From positions 1 through 64,000 of the forward strand of contig JAYMTL010000041.1 of assembly GCA_036897445.1 (NCBI GenBank): DNA of 64,000 nucleotides, in the 5' to 3' direction. Below, one piece after another: positions 37,662-50,128 of this stretch (position 1 is the stretch's first letter; each line of letters starts with the position of its first letter). The DNA is from Pelargonium tetragonum. Lineage: Eukaryota; Streptophyta; Magnoliopsida; Geraniales; Geraniaceae. Below the pieces are notes generated by a model. It ran no database searches. It saw only the letters and a program-made list of their open reading frames with translations, and was not told where the DNA came from. The position numbers and the translations under genes are program-made.

Positions 37662-40600
37662 TTTTGAGATTAGAACGGGCTACTTTTTGCGGGACCTTAT
37701 TCTTTAGGGGTATTCCCAGGCTTGTGAAATATAGGCTTCTTTCTAGTCGTGTAATTATAGGAGCAGCGGGGGAAGCAGTTTAACTGGACCAAGAGAGACT
37801 TATAGTATAGAGACCCCAGGACCGGAGTTTTTTCGTTGTGCAGTCTTAAAGACTCCAAATACCGTATCTATGGGACTGACTACTAAACAAAGAGCCGGGA
37901 ACTTTTCAATCAAAATCAAGAGGAAGCTTTATATAGATATCGTGAAGTGCCCTACCCAAGCACCCAAGCGCGCTCTTGTAACTAAAAAGAAGCTATGGCT
38001 TATCTCTATCTAGCCTTTAAAAGGAGCTTTAGTTTGTTAGTAGTATTTAAGGAAATTCTGTTACTCTATAAACCTAGACAGTACAAAACTAAGTGACCTA
38101 GCACTTAAAGGTTCTTGAAAATTTTTTTAATGTATTTTTCTTAACATCAGGTAGTATTTACAATGCTTGGGGTTTGGCTGGATCTTTAAACTAGCGAAAA
38201 GGGTCCTTAGGTGGTAGTGGTAGGTTCGAGGGAAAGTAGAAGTTCATATGTGTTCGCATTCCTAGTAATCGGAAATAGCTTTAGAACTCTTAACGAATTA
38301 AACTCGTAAGCAAAATAAGGAAAGCATTCAATCACTTAGATAAGGGACACAAACCTATTAACTCTAGTACATAATATTTTTGAAAAAGCAGGAAGCTGTC
38401 ATAGACATATAGATGGGATATCTTTCCCTATTTATTTTTACGATTTAAGACTGGCAATTCGAAGTATAAAAGGATTGCGCGGGTTCAAATGCTTTCTACC
38501 AGATCTAAGGGGGTCCGTGGCAACAAAAAAGATTCTAAGGTTCTTGTAGGTAGTAGCCAAATTCTTATAAAATATCTTTCTCTATAGGTATAACCCCGTA
38601 TTTTGTGAGAAGGACTTTTTGCTTTATTTTAGCAGTTTTCTACGGGTCAGCCACAGTAAAGAAGTTGAAAGTATTTAGTCATAGATAAGCCAGAGTCTAA
38701 ACATAAGGCAGTTTCCGGTTTAATACGTAACTATGCATAGATAAAAAGCTTTTCAAATCAAAGCCCTCGGCACTTTTAAATTCTTAATGGAAAGCAATGC
38801 TTTGCTAGTTAAAAAGTGACAGGAGTTTTCCTTTTTTGGTAGGTTTTTTAATTTTCAACTTAGAAAGCTAGAGAGGGCTTTGTCTACACATTTACTACAT
38901 ATTAAATATTAAGGTTATGGTAGTGAAGAAGGAGCTACACACTTGTAAGAGTCTTGAGAAATAAAGATATATATAAGTAAGCCTATTTGAAATACAAAGT
39001 ATCGCTGACAAGTGAACCCTTATTTCATGATAAGATATATGAAGGGGTGGTCCGTATTCCTTTAGTTGCCCCTATAGATATTTAATTCTCAGTGACAATA
39101 GCTTGCTCCTATACATTTTGTATAGGCAAAAAGCTTTTTAACGACACTACTAAATCCAAAATGTGAGAAACTAAACAAATGCGGGTCATAATTTGATTTT
39201 AGAATAAGTATACATAAAGAAGTCATTTTATATACCAATGTTTCCTCTAAAACTCTCTTCTTACTTATTACAAAAGCTCCTTAATTATATTAAAAGGAAC
39301 CTTCAATTGTTTAGTATACCTTATAAATATATATATATTTTTTATCCTATTACTTTACTGGATACAATACATGGTAAGGTAGATATGCCATGGCTTTTCG
39401 AGAATCTAAATATAGTGTTTAGTACAACGTTGCTAATAAAAAGGATACGCTTTGAAGGCGCTATTAATACAAAAGAAATTAAAGTATACGATATAAAGAA
39501 AGTAAACCAAAGGGGCCAAAGCTTATTTCAAAGCTCTTAGTTTCAACAATTTCCAATCAAATAGTGTCTATAAAATTGCGTAATATCTGACTTTTACTAG
39601 AATTTCTTAATACAGCGTGACCCTAGATTACTTCTACTTGTTATCCCATAATTTTTAGGGTTAACTGCGGATCATACATCACAGTAACAGAAATTGAACC
39701 ATTGATACAAAGATTAGAAAGACTTTGCTATAACTAGAAGCAGTTGAGTTTTACGATATAATTTTATAAGGGTAGAATAGCCGGGCATTCTTAATTTTTG
39801 GAAATATATGATCGGACTTAAGTTTATTATCTATTGTATAAAGAGTTGCTTCCTGCTTGTTCCTTTGAAATCTGTGTTATATTCTTTTAGGGAGGGCCCT
39901 AAAAAAAGAAAAGAATTTTGTATACTTTAAGCCTTATACTAGCAGCGCGCTAGGCTCCCTAGGGGTCTTTTGCCTAGTATTATCCTCGAGGTATATAACA
40001 CGGGAAGAATCTGCATTATTAAGGATCAGACTAAATCCAGAACTTTTTAACTTAATACCTACAAAAAGACCGGAACTGGATGTCCTTTATAAAACTAGCT
40101 TTGGTAAGCCCTGTATTCCCTTTAATATTTCAAGGGGATCCTAAATTATCAAAAAGGGATTTCTTGATTACTTCTTAAACTAGGGTGCCTAAAATCTCAA
40201 AAAGTCACACTTAACTAAACTAGGAATTTGTCTCGTTTACGAGCACCCGAGCTTGGCTTGAGTCATATAATTGAGCCCTTTTTCGTCGGATATCCAATCG
40301 GATCCAAATTTAATGTAGGATCAAGTAAAAAAAAACAGGAATCCTACTTTTAACATTCTTGTGAATTGGTAAGTTCTCTTATAAAGATTTATAGTTCTTT
40401 AATATTCTAAAATCCCTGACGATAGACATCCCAAGTGGGCCCCTACTTAGTAAAATCTTAGGTTTTCCAAATTAAAACTTGTAACAAAACTTGCTCGTGT
40501 TCTAGTAAGATTTTGCACAAATATATATAGCTAGATATATTCCAAATCTTTCGCTTGATTGAAATCGAATAATGTTTATCTATTCCTGACGACGACTGGG

Positions 40601-43600
40601 CTTGGTAGAGTTTTGCAGGTAGTACTGCAATCTTGGTTGGAATTTCTTTGTTCTTAAGTTTGCAATAGAAAGTCAGATACTCCCTCTAATATATCTCATC
40701 ATATCTTCTTCCTTAGTCACGATTAAAAGTTATCGGCTAATTACACTAAATAAAAAGAGAAGAAGCACAAAGCAAAAGGGAAGGGAGCCCTTATTTATCA
40801 AAAAAGAATCTCATATTAGATATAGATTTATCTTATGCTCTAGGGGAGTCCTACTAAATTCAAGTTTTAAGCTCTAGACCAAGTCAATATAGAATTTGTA
40901 TTTTTTGATAGATATAAGAAAGAGTTTGCTAAGATTCGTACGACACTGACGGGCACTTAGGGATCCTCTTATAGACTAGATAAACTTATAAAAATGTATA
41001 GAATTTTGTTCTTATGCTTAGTATTTTCTTGAGTTTCCTGCTTATAAGCTACAACTGCGATTTTTCGTACAAATGATTATACCCCGGTAAATAAAAAAAT
41101 TCTAGCGAATAAACTCTTGTTTTGTCTACAAGGTAGTATTTAATGAAAATCAATGCTGGATTTACCTCATTTATATAATAGTTAACAGAACGGCAAAATT
41201 GAAAAATACATTCATTACACGAGCCCTAAATTACAGTACACCTTTTAAATTCGTTTTAAAACATGTGTAGCATCCTCGTCTCGGGTTATGTTTATGAGAC
41301 TGGTTCTCCTTTTTCTAAGTATTAAATTTCTCTTTAATCTGCATAAAAATCTTTCTATTTTAGGATCTCTTGATTAAAACTTTAGAATACGCTAACTTGA
41401 AAAACGAGCTTAACTGAATTTTGATTTTCGCTCCACTTTTTTAATAAGACCTAAAAAAAGGGAAACTATTTCGCATAGGGAATGGGCGCAATAGAGATTC
41501 TTCTCGTAGAAGAAATTGTAATACTTACTACTAGCTACTTAATAAGTGCTTGACTAATTCTTAGGCGATAGTTGTGGGTTGCTTGAATATCTTCTGTTTG
41601 TCTGCTCCCTAATTAGGGAAGATGCAAGCATCGGCCTTTGAAGACTTTGACAAAAAGTTTTTTTGTCCTGTTGTCTGTCAGCTCGGCATTTCAAATTCTT
41701 TACCACGAAAAAATCTCGATATATTACATGTGACTTTTCTCTCCTTAGCTCTGCTTTGAGTGAGGTATATACAGCGCTCCAAATTTAAAGGGGGCTTCAC
41801 GACTTAACCCATTCTATTTTTTATTTCCTAGATTCACAAAAGGATTCTTATTATAGGATTAATTGAACAGAATGGGCACATATACTACACGAAAGAACTT
41901 ACGACCCACAGTTTGCTCTTGATCTACCTTTTATTTATAGGGCGCAGAATTTTAGGAACTCATAAAACCTTAGTATTAGAACAAATCCCAACAATAAAAA
42001 TCCCGGGGGCTCTAGGCTAAGGGCTTAGTTACAAACTGTGGTGCTTTTTTGCCGTCAGTTCCTAATCTTTCTAGCATTAGTACCCATAATCAAAGATAAC
42101 TAGACAGTCTTTTTATTCTTTGACTAAAGCCTACAATAAGATTTTTATTAAACCTCAAAAAATTCTTATCTTTGAAAGTCTCAATATATGTTCTCTAATT
42201 CCTATCCGCTACCTGGATTTTTCAATTTGTGGAATATTCAGTTTTGTCTATCTTTTACAGATATACACTAAGGGAGGTCTCTCTCGGCTAGTCGCATACT
42301 TTGGACTTTTCGAAGGAGTCCCTTTCCTAAGAGTTTCGTAATTCCAACTTACCCTATTTATTCGTTTCCCTTGGCAGCTTATATTTTAATGGAGGCCGCT
42401 TTAGGGGTTAATACAGTTTGGACTTTTTAATAAGTTTTACTACCCTCTCCTTATAAGTAGAAGGCAGCAACTCGCTAAATTATTCCATATTAACTTATTT
42501 GTATCTAGATTTGTAGTTCCGAAACTGATAACAGGAGTAAAACGGCCCTGCCTCCTTATACAATACCACTTACATCACCTGCCTTTTAAAGCTTAGCCTT
42601 TGCTAGATCTAAAAAGTCCTGCAGTCTTATAAAAGAAACCACTAGAAAAGGAGTGCGTATATTTAAATTAAATATTAAATAAAGGGGAGGCACCGCTTCC
42701 AGAGTATACCCCTGCTGCTTGTGATCTAAAGCCCCTTACTAGAGTTTTTTAGCTTTCCTAATAAGGTTTCTCAAGATAAATAAGGAGCTTTTTTTAGAAT
42801 TCTAACTCCTTAAGTAAGGCTTCATAAGTGCTGAAGTTTTTTAACTAGGAGTGCTCCTTATACCAAAAATTTATGTCAAAGTTACGCTAAGTGCTATATT
42901 TAGTTGCTTTTTTGGAAAAAGAAAGTGCTGGGCTCTAAACTAGTTACTACATGCACAACGCCTTACTACAAAACCTGATCCTTGTTCAAAACTTTGAGCT
43001 AGTTACGAGAGGATATCAACAAAACTAGCTACATATATTGCTTAAAGGATTAACTCATTTATTTAGTTTTAGGAAACACGTTACTAAATAAATTTCCTCT
43101 ACTACGGGTATTCCTTGGATATTACATAAATGTGTACTTTTAGTTCTTTTTTTAAGTAAAAAGTATTTTAGAGCTGCTTAATAAAGGAGCAGTTATTTTA
43201 AATATCGCGGGTTATGCGTTAATCCTTCTAGGAATGCTTTAAAGTTTTTCTTGGATAAAGTCTATTTTCGTTGTTAGTAATGAATTCTTTTTCAGGGGTG
43301 CAAATATAAGGGAAACTCCGCATAACATAAGTTGTATACTGTAGCCTCTTAGTGAGGTGTATAAGAAAACTCTTAATAAAAGAATGCGCCCTTTAATTTG
43401 TCTCCAAAAATTAGACTTTCCTCGTCTGAAAGATGGTTTAAGCGGCCCCTTTCTAGACTACTAAGTTCAACGTAATTAATCTATGTCTTGCCATCCCGAA
43501 TTCCTTTTAGTCCGGTTTTTGAGTAAACTTCTTAAGATTACAAGTTCAATAAATATTTACTACCTTATTATTTATAAGAGGCCCGCTATATCGAGATTCT

Positions 43601-45839
43601 TTTTGGAGATCTTGTATGAATATCAATTAAGCCAAAGGTCTTTCTGAAAGGGGAGTCCTATAGAACCCTTGTGCTGCGGTCCACTTACAGACATGTATAA
43701 AAGAAGTTACAAGTTTTTTTACAAAAAAAGCTTTAAAGCAGTCCCGCGAGAGGGGCAATCAATAGCTTCGGGGATCGCGCCGTTGATAAAAAAATCTTTA
43801 TAGGCTTATAATCTTACGTGGTATCATAGTATTCGCCCCTTCCAGAGTTGTAATGGTTCTAATTGTGTATATAGCTATAGGGCTTTTCTCTTTAAAGATA
43901 TAAAAGATATTTGAAAATTGTCCTAATTCGGAAGATTCTCTTAGAATTTTTGGAGTTTCCTTCCGAAGGGGTATATAAAAACTCTTGCTATATATAACTT
44001 CAGGTTTTTAATTTATTTAGAACGCTCTCCAACAAATCCGTAAACTTTTTTGTATAAAAAAGCTCCTTTACAAAATCGGGAGTCAATGAAGAACAAAGCC
44101 CCTTTTTCTCCCAAAAATGAACTTCATTATTTACTGCTTACCCTGTTTAGGTCGAATATAGGTTATAGGTAGAATTCTACTGGGTATTTCCTTTATTTCT
44201 ATCCAAAAAATTTTAATAAACTAAAAAGAATTTGTATACGAGTAACCGGGCAGCCTCGCTATAGAGTACTTCGTACCTAGAGTATAGTATTTAGTACAAG
44301 GTTTAGCAACTTCTGAGTAACTCCTTTTTGTTGTTAAGTAAAATTGAGTATCCTGTACAGTATTTCTATCTGGTATTAGAATTGACTATCTCTAGTCAGA
44401 ATTTCAAAAATATGAGTAAGCGTTTTGTGTAGGAAATTGAAGGTATAGAATGACAGTTACCGAACATGGGAATAAATCTTTATAGATCCTCTTAGGAATA
44501 TGAAAAAAAACTCCTTACAAAACAAAAATACAAAATTAGATTCTCGGTTTATACTATTTTATAAATTAACTGCCCCCGTACGACAAAAAAGATTTTAAGT
44601 CCAGCTAGAGCTCAAGGAAGAGTAAGGGACAAAAACATAAGTATGCCTGCCCAGCCCAAGGAGTAAAACCCTTAGTTATGTTGTCAGTGTCCTTTATAGG
44701 TTATTTACCTAAAATCCTTTTTAGTAGAGTAGCCCGGGGGACTTCCGCGGAGATTTTATCCTGTCCCCCTTTTCTTTAATTATAGACTTGAAAGTTTCCT
44801 TTTGAAGCGCTTTATTTACTTTTATTTCTGTTATTCTGAAGCATCAAAATCAGAGAAAGTCAAATCCGATTTCAAGTTAGTGCGGCTTTAGCGGATCTGA
44901 GGGGTCTCTTAAACACGTCAACTTAAGGTTGTAACAGATACCTAACTTTGAATTTCCATATACCCCAATTTTAATATTGGAGGTTTGTCTTTGTCTAAAG
45001 GCGAAAGTTATAAAAAGGCTCTCCGCGGAAGTAATTCAAGAAAGAAAAGAATCAAAAATCCTTCTGTATGCCTGTTTTAGCAACAGGGACTCTCGACGTA
45101 TTTTCTGCTTTCAATTTTTTCTTAGGATACTTTTAGCGTTTAGATAAAATGACTCAGGATAATTTATTCAAAAAAGAAAGAAAACTCCTTAAAAATTTTC
45201 TTTTTATAGCAAACCTACCCTACTGGGACAAGTCCTCGATTCATACTATCGCTGTAAGGTGCTGCTATATTCTAGGCTACAAAAAGGTTAAAATAGCTTT
45301 CTTTTATAAAAAACTTGCCCAACTGCGTATCCTTTAAATGAGTTTTACTAGCATCTTGGAAAAGTCCGACGTCATAAATTACTACGAGACCGAACCCATA
45401 CTCAATTTACGTGAAATTTATAATACACCGCAGTTTTATATCCTCAAGGCTCCTTAGATTTTAGCTCTAATTTATGAAGGCTTGCCTTTTCTGACATGAG
45501 ATACTAATCTAATTACCAATCTCGTTTTCGGGTGTCCTGTTTAATAAATTTCTTTCGGGAGATCCCCTTCAAGTGTCTATTTACATAGAGGTACTCGCGC
45601 AGCAGATAGTGCTAAAGTTTTAATAAGGGTCGCTTTTGGCTTAAATTGACTTTTGGGAATACCCCTAAAAAGCTATTCTGACTAAGCAAATCCTTATGAG
45701 ACCCCACTATTCCGATTCCGAGGGACTTCCGTTATTCTCTATAACTTAATACAATTCTAGCTGTTTTGAACCCTATGATAAAAACTAAACTTATACTTTT
45801 GACTTTTTCGCGCCAATTTCTTGTGGCTATAAGGGCCTA

Positions 45840-46130
45840 TAGGCAACCCATTTATTATCCATGCATAACTAGCTATAACTGGATCCTATTCCTATAGTCT
45901 ACTATTACTATGATATTAGATCTATTTTATAGAATTAAGAATCTTTAGTAATTTAATACTTAATAATTATCTATTATAAGTACTCTAACTTTAATACAAA
46001 ACTTCCTGCATTTCCCTAGCTTGCTGGGCGGGCGCAGGAATACCCTAGCTCCATTAGGTACAGGTATTCTCTAATCTCTAACTGCTAGCTACTCTAAAAA
46101 AGAAAGAGTAAGTCTAAGTCAATAAATAGA
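45840..46130. repeat. TAG/CTA-rich island
   Basis: Words such as TAACTAGCTATAACT and TAGTCTACTATTACTA resemble the other TAG/CTA-rich islands. It includes the GC-rich hairpin at 46,003-46,040. Confidence 0.25.
46003..46040. other. GC-rich double hairpin
   Basis: TTCCTGC (46,003-46,009) pairs with GCAGGAA (46,034-46,040). Inside, CCC-AGC (46,014-46,020, one bulged T) pairs with GCTGGG (46,023-46,028). The two nested stems of 7 and 6 bp stand out because the surroundings are strongly AT-rich. No RNA family is recognised. Confidence 0.5.
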
Positions 46131-46139
46131 AGAAAAACG

Positions 46140-47110
46140 GGTTAAGTTAAGAAGTATAAGAGGGGGTTTTCAGTTCCACTTAAGTAAAAGTCCTATTTGA
46201 TTTAGTAAGTGTTAGAAGGAATAAGGCTTTTTCAAGGTACAGATTCCTAATTAATTATGAGCTACAAAGAGACGTCGAATAAGGAAATAGAGTAGGAATT
46301 GAAAAGAAAGGGGCCTCTTAATCTCTAACCAGTAAAATTTAGGGAATTCTAAAAGGAGGACAAAATCTTGTTACTTTATAAGTGAGAATCCTTTTGAGTA
46401 GGATTTTAACAGCGAAGTAAGTGAGTTATCTTAAAAAGCTTTTATGGTTTTAGAAATACAAGCACAGGTTGTTTAGAGTGTACGGCATTTCAAAATAAAA
46501 GGGACTCTTAGGTAAACAAAAGAGGGTTTCCCTACCAAATTCGGGAGAAAGTCTCTTTCTGTTAGTTTAGGCAGGTACAGGTAAGAGTGGGGCTTGCTGG
46601 TAAAGACACTGGCTGCGGAGTATATAATAAGACAGCTACTGAGGGTTGATAAGAGTAAGATGGAGATTCCAGTTATAGATATTCCTGGTTTTGAGTCTTA
46701 TTTATCAATTTATAAAGGGGCAAATCTCTCTAGTAAGGTTAATTAAAAGAGTTTTGTCTTTAGTAAGTTCTAGTAAATAAACAGAGTCTTTCTATCTCAC
46801 AGGTCTAATAGTTTACCTAGCATATTCTAAAAGCACTCTCTAACTACTTCCAGGCTTTATAGTATAATAACAGCTATGTATTTACACTACCCTTTTAGGG
46901 GAAACTTCCAATCCGAAAAGCTTATTACTAGGATTAAAGACTTTAAGAGGGCAGTTAGCTATTAATTATATAGGGGACTATAGTACCACTACAGTGATTC
47001 AAAATCAAGAGTACAAGACTAATCTAGATTAAACTGAATTAGGATACGCTATAAATAAAGGAGAGCACAACCCAGGATAACCACCTTCTTCCGATGTCTT
47101 CTTTTTCTAA
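46140..47110. other. Purine-rich island, no gene recognised
   Basis: The plus strand is purine-rich around 46.57-46.68 kb, with GAGTAAGATGGAGATTCC recalling a word at 14.40 kb. The end has CCTTCTTCCGATGTCTTC at 47,083-47,100, matching part of the element near 14.96 kb. It is probably a further decayed copy. Confidence 0.25.
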
Positions 47111-48723
47111 TTAAGTTAAAGCTTTTTAAACAAATTAGAGGATACCTTGTTGCTTGAAAAACCCAGTAATTTAAATAAATAGAGAAAATCCACACATGCC
47201 GGATTTCGAAAACAGCCGTGTAATCTGTTTTAAATTTAAGCTTAGCCTTATACCCTAGGGGTGTAAACGCCGAAAAAGCGCCCCTTTATCTCAATTCCGC
47301 AGGGAAAGTCTCAGACGGGTGCCCTTAACTCAAAGTAACTCTGGGAAGGTAAACCCCTCCTGTTCTATGGGTTTATCGCTAATGAGTATAAGGACTTAGA
47401 GAGATCTTGCAACAGCCTATGTAGCTATGCCAGCATTCCTTTTCGATTCTTTGTGCTTGCAATACCATACTTTTTGTTTGAGAATACATGCGCTTTTTAA
47501 TCCTTAAACCTGGATACCTCGTTTGACAAAAAAGAGTTCAAAAAGGGTAAACTTCAGAGGTCACTAAAAGCTGTTATAACGTACTAAACGGGGCGTACGA
47601 TGTTTTGCTTTACTTGACCAGAAGCGGGGGTCTTTCTACCCCTAATGAGAGGCAAGAGGGGTATGAGCAGTTTGGCGTATTTACTAGAGATTGAGAGGAA
47701 AAAGTGCATTTTACTTTATTTGTAGTCTAAGGACTTTAAAATTCCAAAAGCAAACTCTCGCATTAAAGTTGTAAGTAAAAGAATACCTTTTCTAGAACGA
47801 AAGCCTAAAGTAACTTAGAGCAAAGGGAGAGCCTTCCCAGTTCCACGGATAATCCGCTGTGTTTTACGTGTGTTACCTAATTTTAGACAAAAAAGGAAGT
47901 TCTTAAGGTACCGGTATAACAAAATTTCGGATACACGGTAATTTTTTAGAGTTTTCATTATAACATGAATAAGGCCTAGACCCTGGATGAAATATCAAAA
48001 AAAAGTAACCTTTATTGCCCCTACTACACTCCTTGCTTTGCTGAGTCGGCGTAACAAGAGCTCTTTATTCTAAAATTTGTACTTAAAGGAATCCAATCAG
48101 GTATGGAATGGAACAGTTTAGCTTACTTGGTTGATAAAGGATATCTAATTTCCCATTTATAGGGCAGTTATTGTACACATTAATTCTCAAGGTTCCGATA
48201 CCCGCCTACTCAGTATAGGAAATCCTTAAAATAGATCCCGGCCACTTACAGGCGCAGTTTCCGAAACCTTAGGGCGGTCCCTTAAAAAGTAGTATTAACA
48301 GGGCGCCATATCAACGTGAGTATGTTACTTTTCATGAGATTTATACTCAAATGAGACTCTTTTAGAAATGAATTTAATATTACAATCTGCTTTCAATAAA
48401 ATCTTTCTAACCCTAATTCGATTTTCTTTAAGAAAAACCTGTTTGCAAGAAGAAATCCGAAAGAATAACTTTTAAGAAGCAAGCTTCCCTATATTAGGAA
48501 ATCCGTTACACGTTATACTCTCTTATTTTTATACTATTTATATTATAACAAATTTCATCTAAAGTTAAAATAAAAAGTCTCCGTTTAAAAGGTTCTAACC
48601 TTAGATGCGCATTTTTATGTCTTTTATTAGTATTAAATTCAATTCTATTTATAAGTAAATATTGAAGTGAAATCTTTTACCGATACCGATCAACTAAGGC
48701 AGAAAGCAAAATCTATAGCGAGT

Positions 48724-48738
48724 TTAATTACATTACCT
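48724..48738 (-). repeat. 15-base dispersed motif, GTA form
   Basis: TTAATTACATTACCT is an exact copy of the GTA form. Confidence 0.65.
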
Positions 48739-50113
48739 TTATTAAGCATTTACTCTTTATAATCCAGAAAAGCAACCCTTTTTAATAGTTACAAAGGGCT
48801 CTTACCCCATTAGTGGGACACTTTAACCCCCTTAATTAAATAAGCCAAAGAGCTTTGTTTCTCTACAATTCTCTAATTTTTTAATAAAGTAATGAATTTT
48901 AGATAGAAAGTTCCGGTAGGGTTTTATAATAAAAAAGGGTCCTTACTGCATATTTTATAAATAACATAGGAAGAAAAGTTTTCCTCGTTTTAGGTGGGAG
49001 TTTACTTCGAAGAGGTTCGATTTTATAAGAGTATTTCCGACACTGGATAAGTTATAAGTCTTAGCTCTAAAAAAAGTAGGAAGTGCCTAGAATGGGTCTT
49101 AAATAGTACTAGATAATAAAGGGCTCGGGATATCTACGAAAAAAAATGGCGTACTAGCCCCAGAATTTTTAATTAATAAACTTTTCCTAAGATAGGTTTC
49201 GTGATTCAGAACTAACGGGAAATCCTCGATTTTGAACCGGGACTTTTTAACACAAATTTTAATAAAAACTTCAGTTAGGAATTCGTATAATTTTTAAATA
49301 TCTTATTCTCAAACTCCCTTCGATAAAACATAAGAAAAAGATACCTAGCTTGAAGCTTACCATGCAGAAAGCTTTTAATATATTTGTAAACCAACCAAAT
49401 TCCTTCTTATTAACTCGTGTTCATAGAAACCCGTTAGTTCTGAATTTCTAGAAAAGTAAAGAAGTTCTCTTAAGCTTTCTAAGGTCAAAATTCTCTTTAT
49501 CGGCTAAAAGGAGTCTCTACAAAAAGCGAATTCGTTCCGTAATTGAGAGGCTTTTTAGAGCAGTTTACTTAAAAAAAGAAGGTAAGATTTTTCCTTAAGA
49601 ATTGCAGAAATTGAATCTCTAACAAAGAGTAAAGCTGATAAAGTGATATAAACAAGAGTCTTACTACTATTACCACGATTAAATATTTTAAGCAATTTTT
49701 GACATTTTGTCTAGCTAAGCTGTGCAATAATCGTGAAATACTAGGCTTTTTGTTTAAGAAATACAATTAGACTTTATTTATAATATAGGAACTCGGGGTT
49801 CATAGTTAGACTTTTGTGTTGGCAATACCTTTCTTTATAATTTTATGCGGAAAGTTTTCTTATGATAAGTAAAGTCTTTTTGTAAGTTTTTTCAGTTAGT
49901 AAATTTTATACTTCAAGGTTTCTGATAAAGAAAAGTTTATTCCCTAAGTTTTACAAGATATGTAAATACATGTCATAAAAAGATTTTGAATCCAAAAAGT
50001 AAGAAAAAACACAGTATGAGTATCCCTAACTTCGGTTTAGGCAAGAAACTCGATGCCTGAGAAGGGTTTCCCCTAATTGCTAAGTTGTAGCTCTTTTATT
50101 TCTATATTAAAAC

Positions 50114-50128
50114 TTTATTATATTACCT
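50114..50128 (-). repeat. Dispersed motif, two mismatches
   Basis: On the minus strand it reads AGGTAATATAATAAA. One of its two differences from the GTA form is a TpG to TpA change, as RIP would make. On its own it could be chance. Confidence 0.3.

Larger units (their letters stand above)
34600..45840. other. Featureless RIP-like DNA with two motif copies
   Basis: I recognise no gene. It holds motif copies at 35,500 and 36,102, a short hairpin at 37,635-37,661 and A/TA-rich runs near 35,593-35,612 and 39,329-39,341. The longest ATG-started open frame of the window (100 codons, 39,238-39,540) is here and is judged a chance frame. A hand count at 35,161-35,400 gave the clearest RIP-like values of my samples. 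Confidence 0.45.

Noticed and set aside
39238-39540. Longest ATG-started open frame, 100 codons, plus strand
   Set aside because: About one frame of this length is expected by chance in 64 kb at this base composition. The peptide matches nothing I recognise and has no clear domain or signal peptide.
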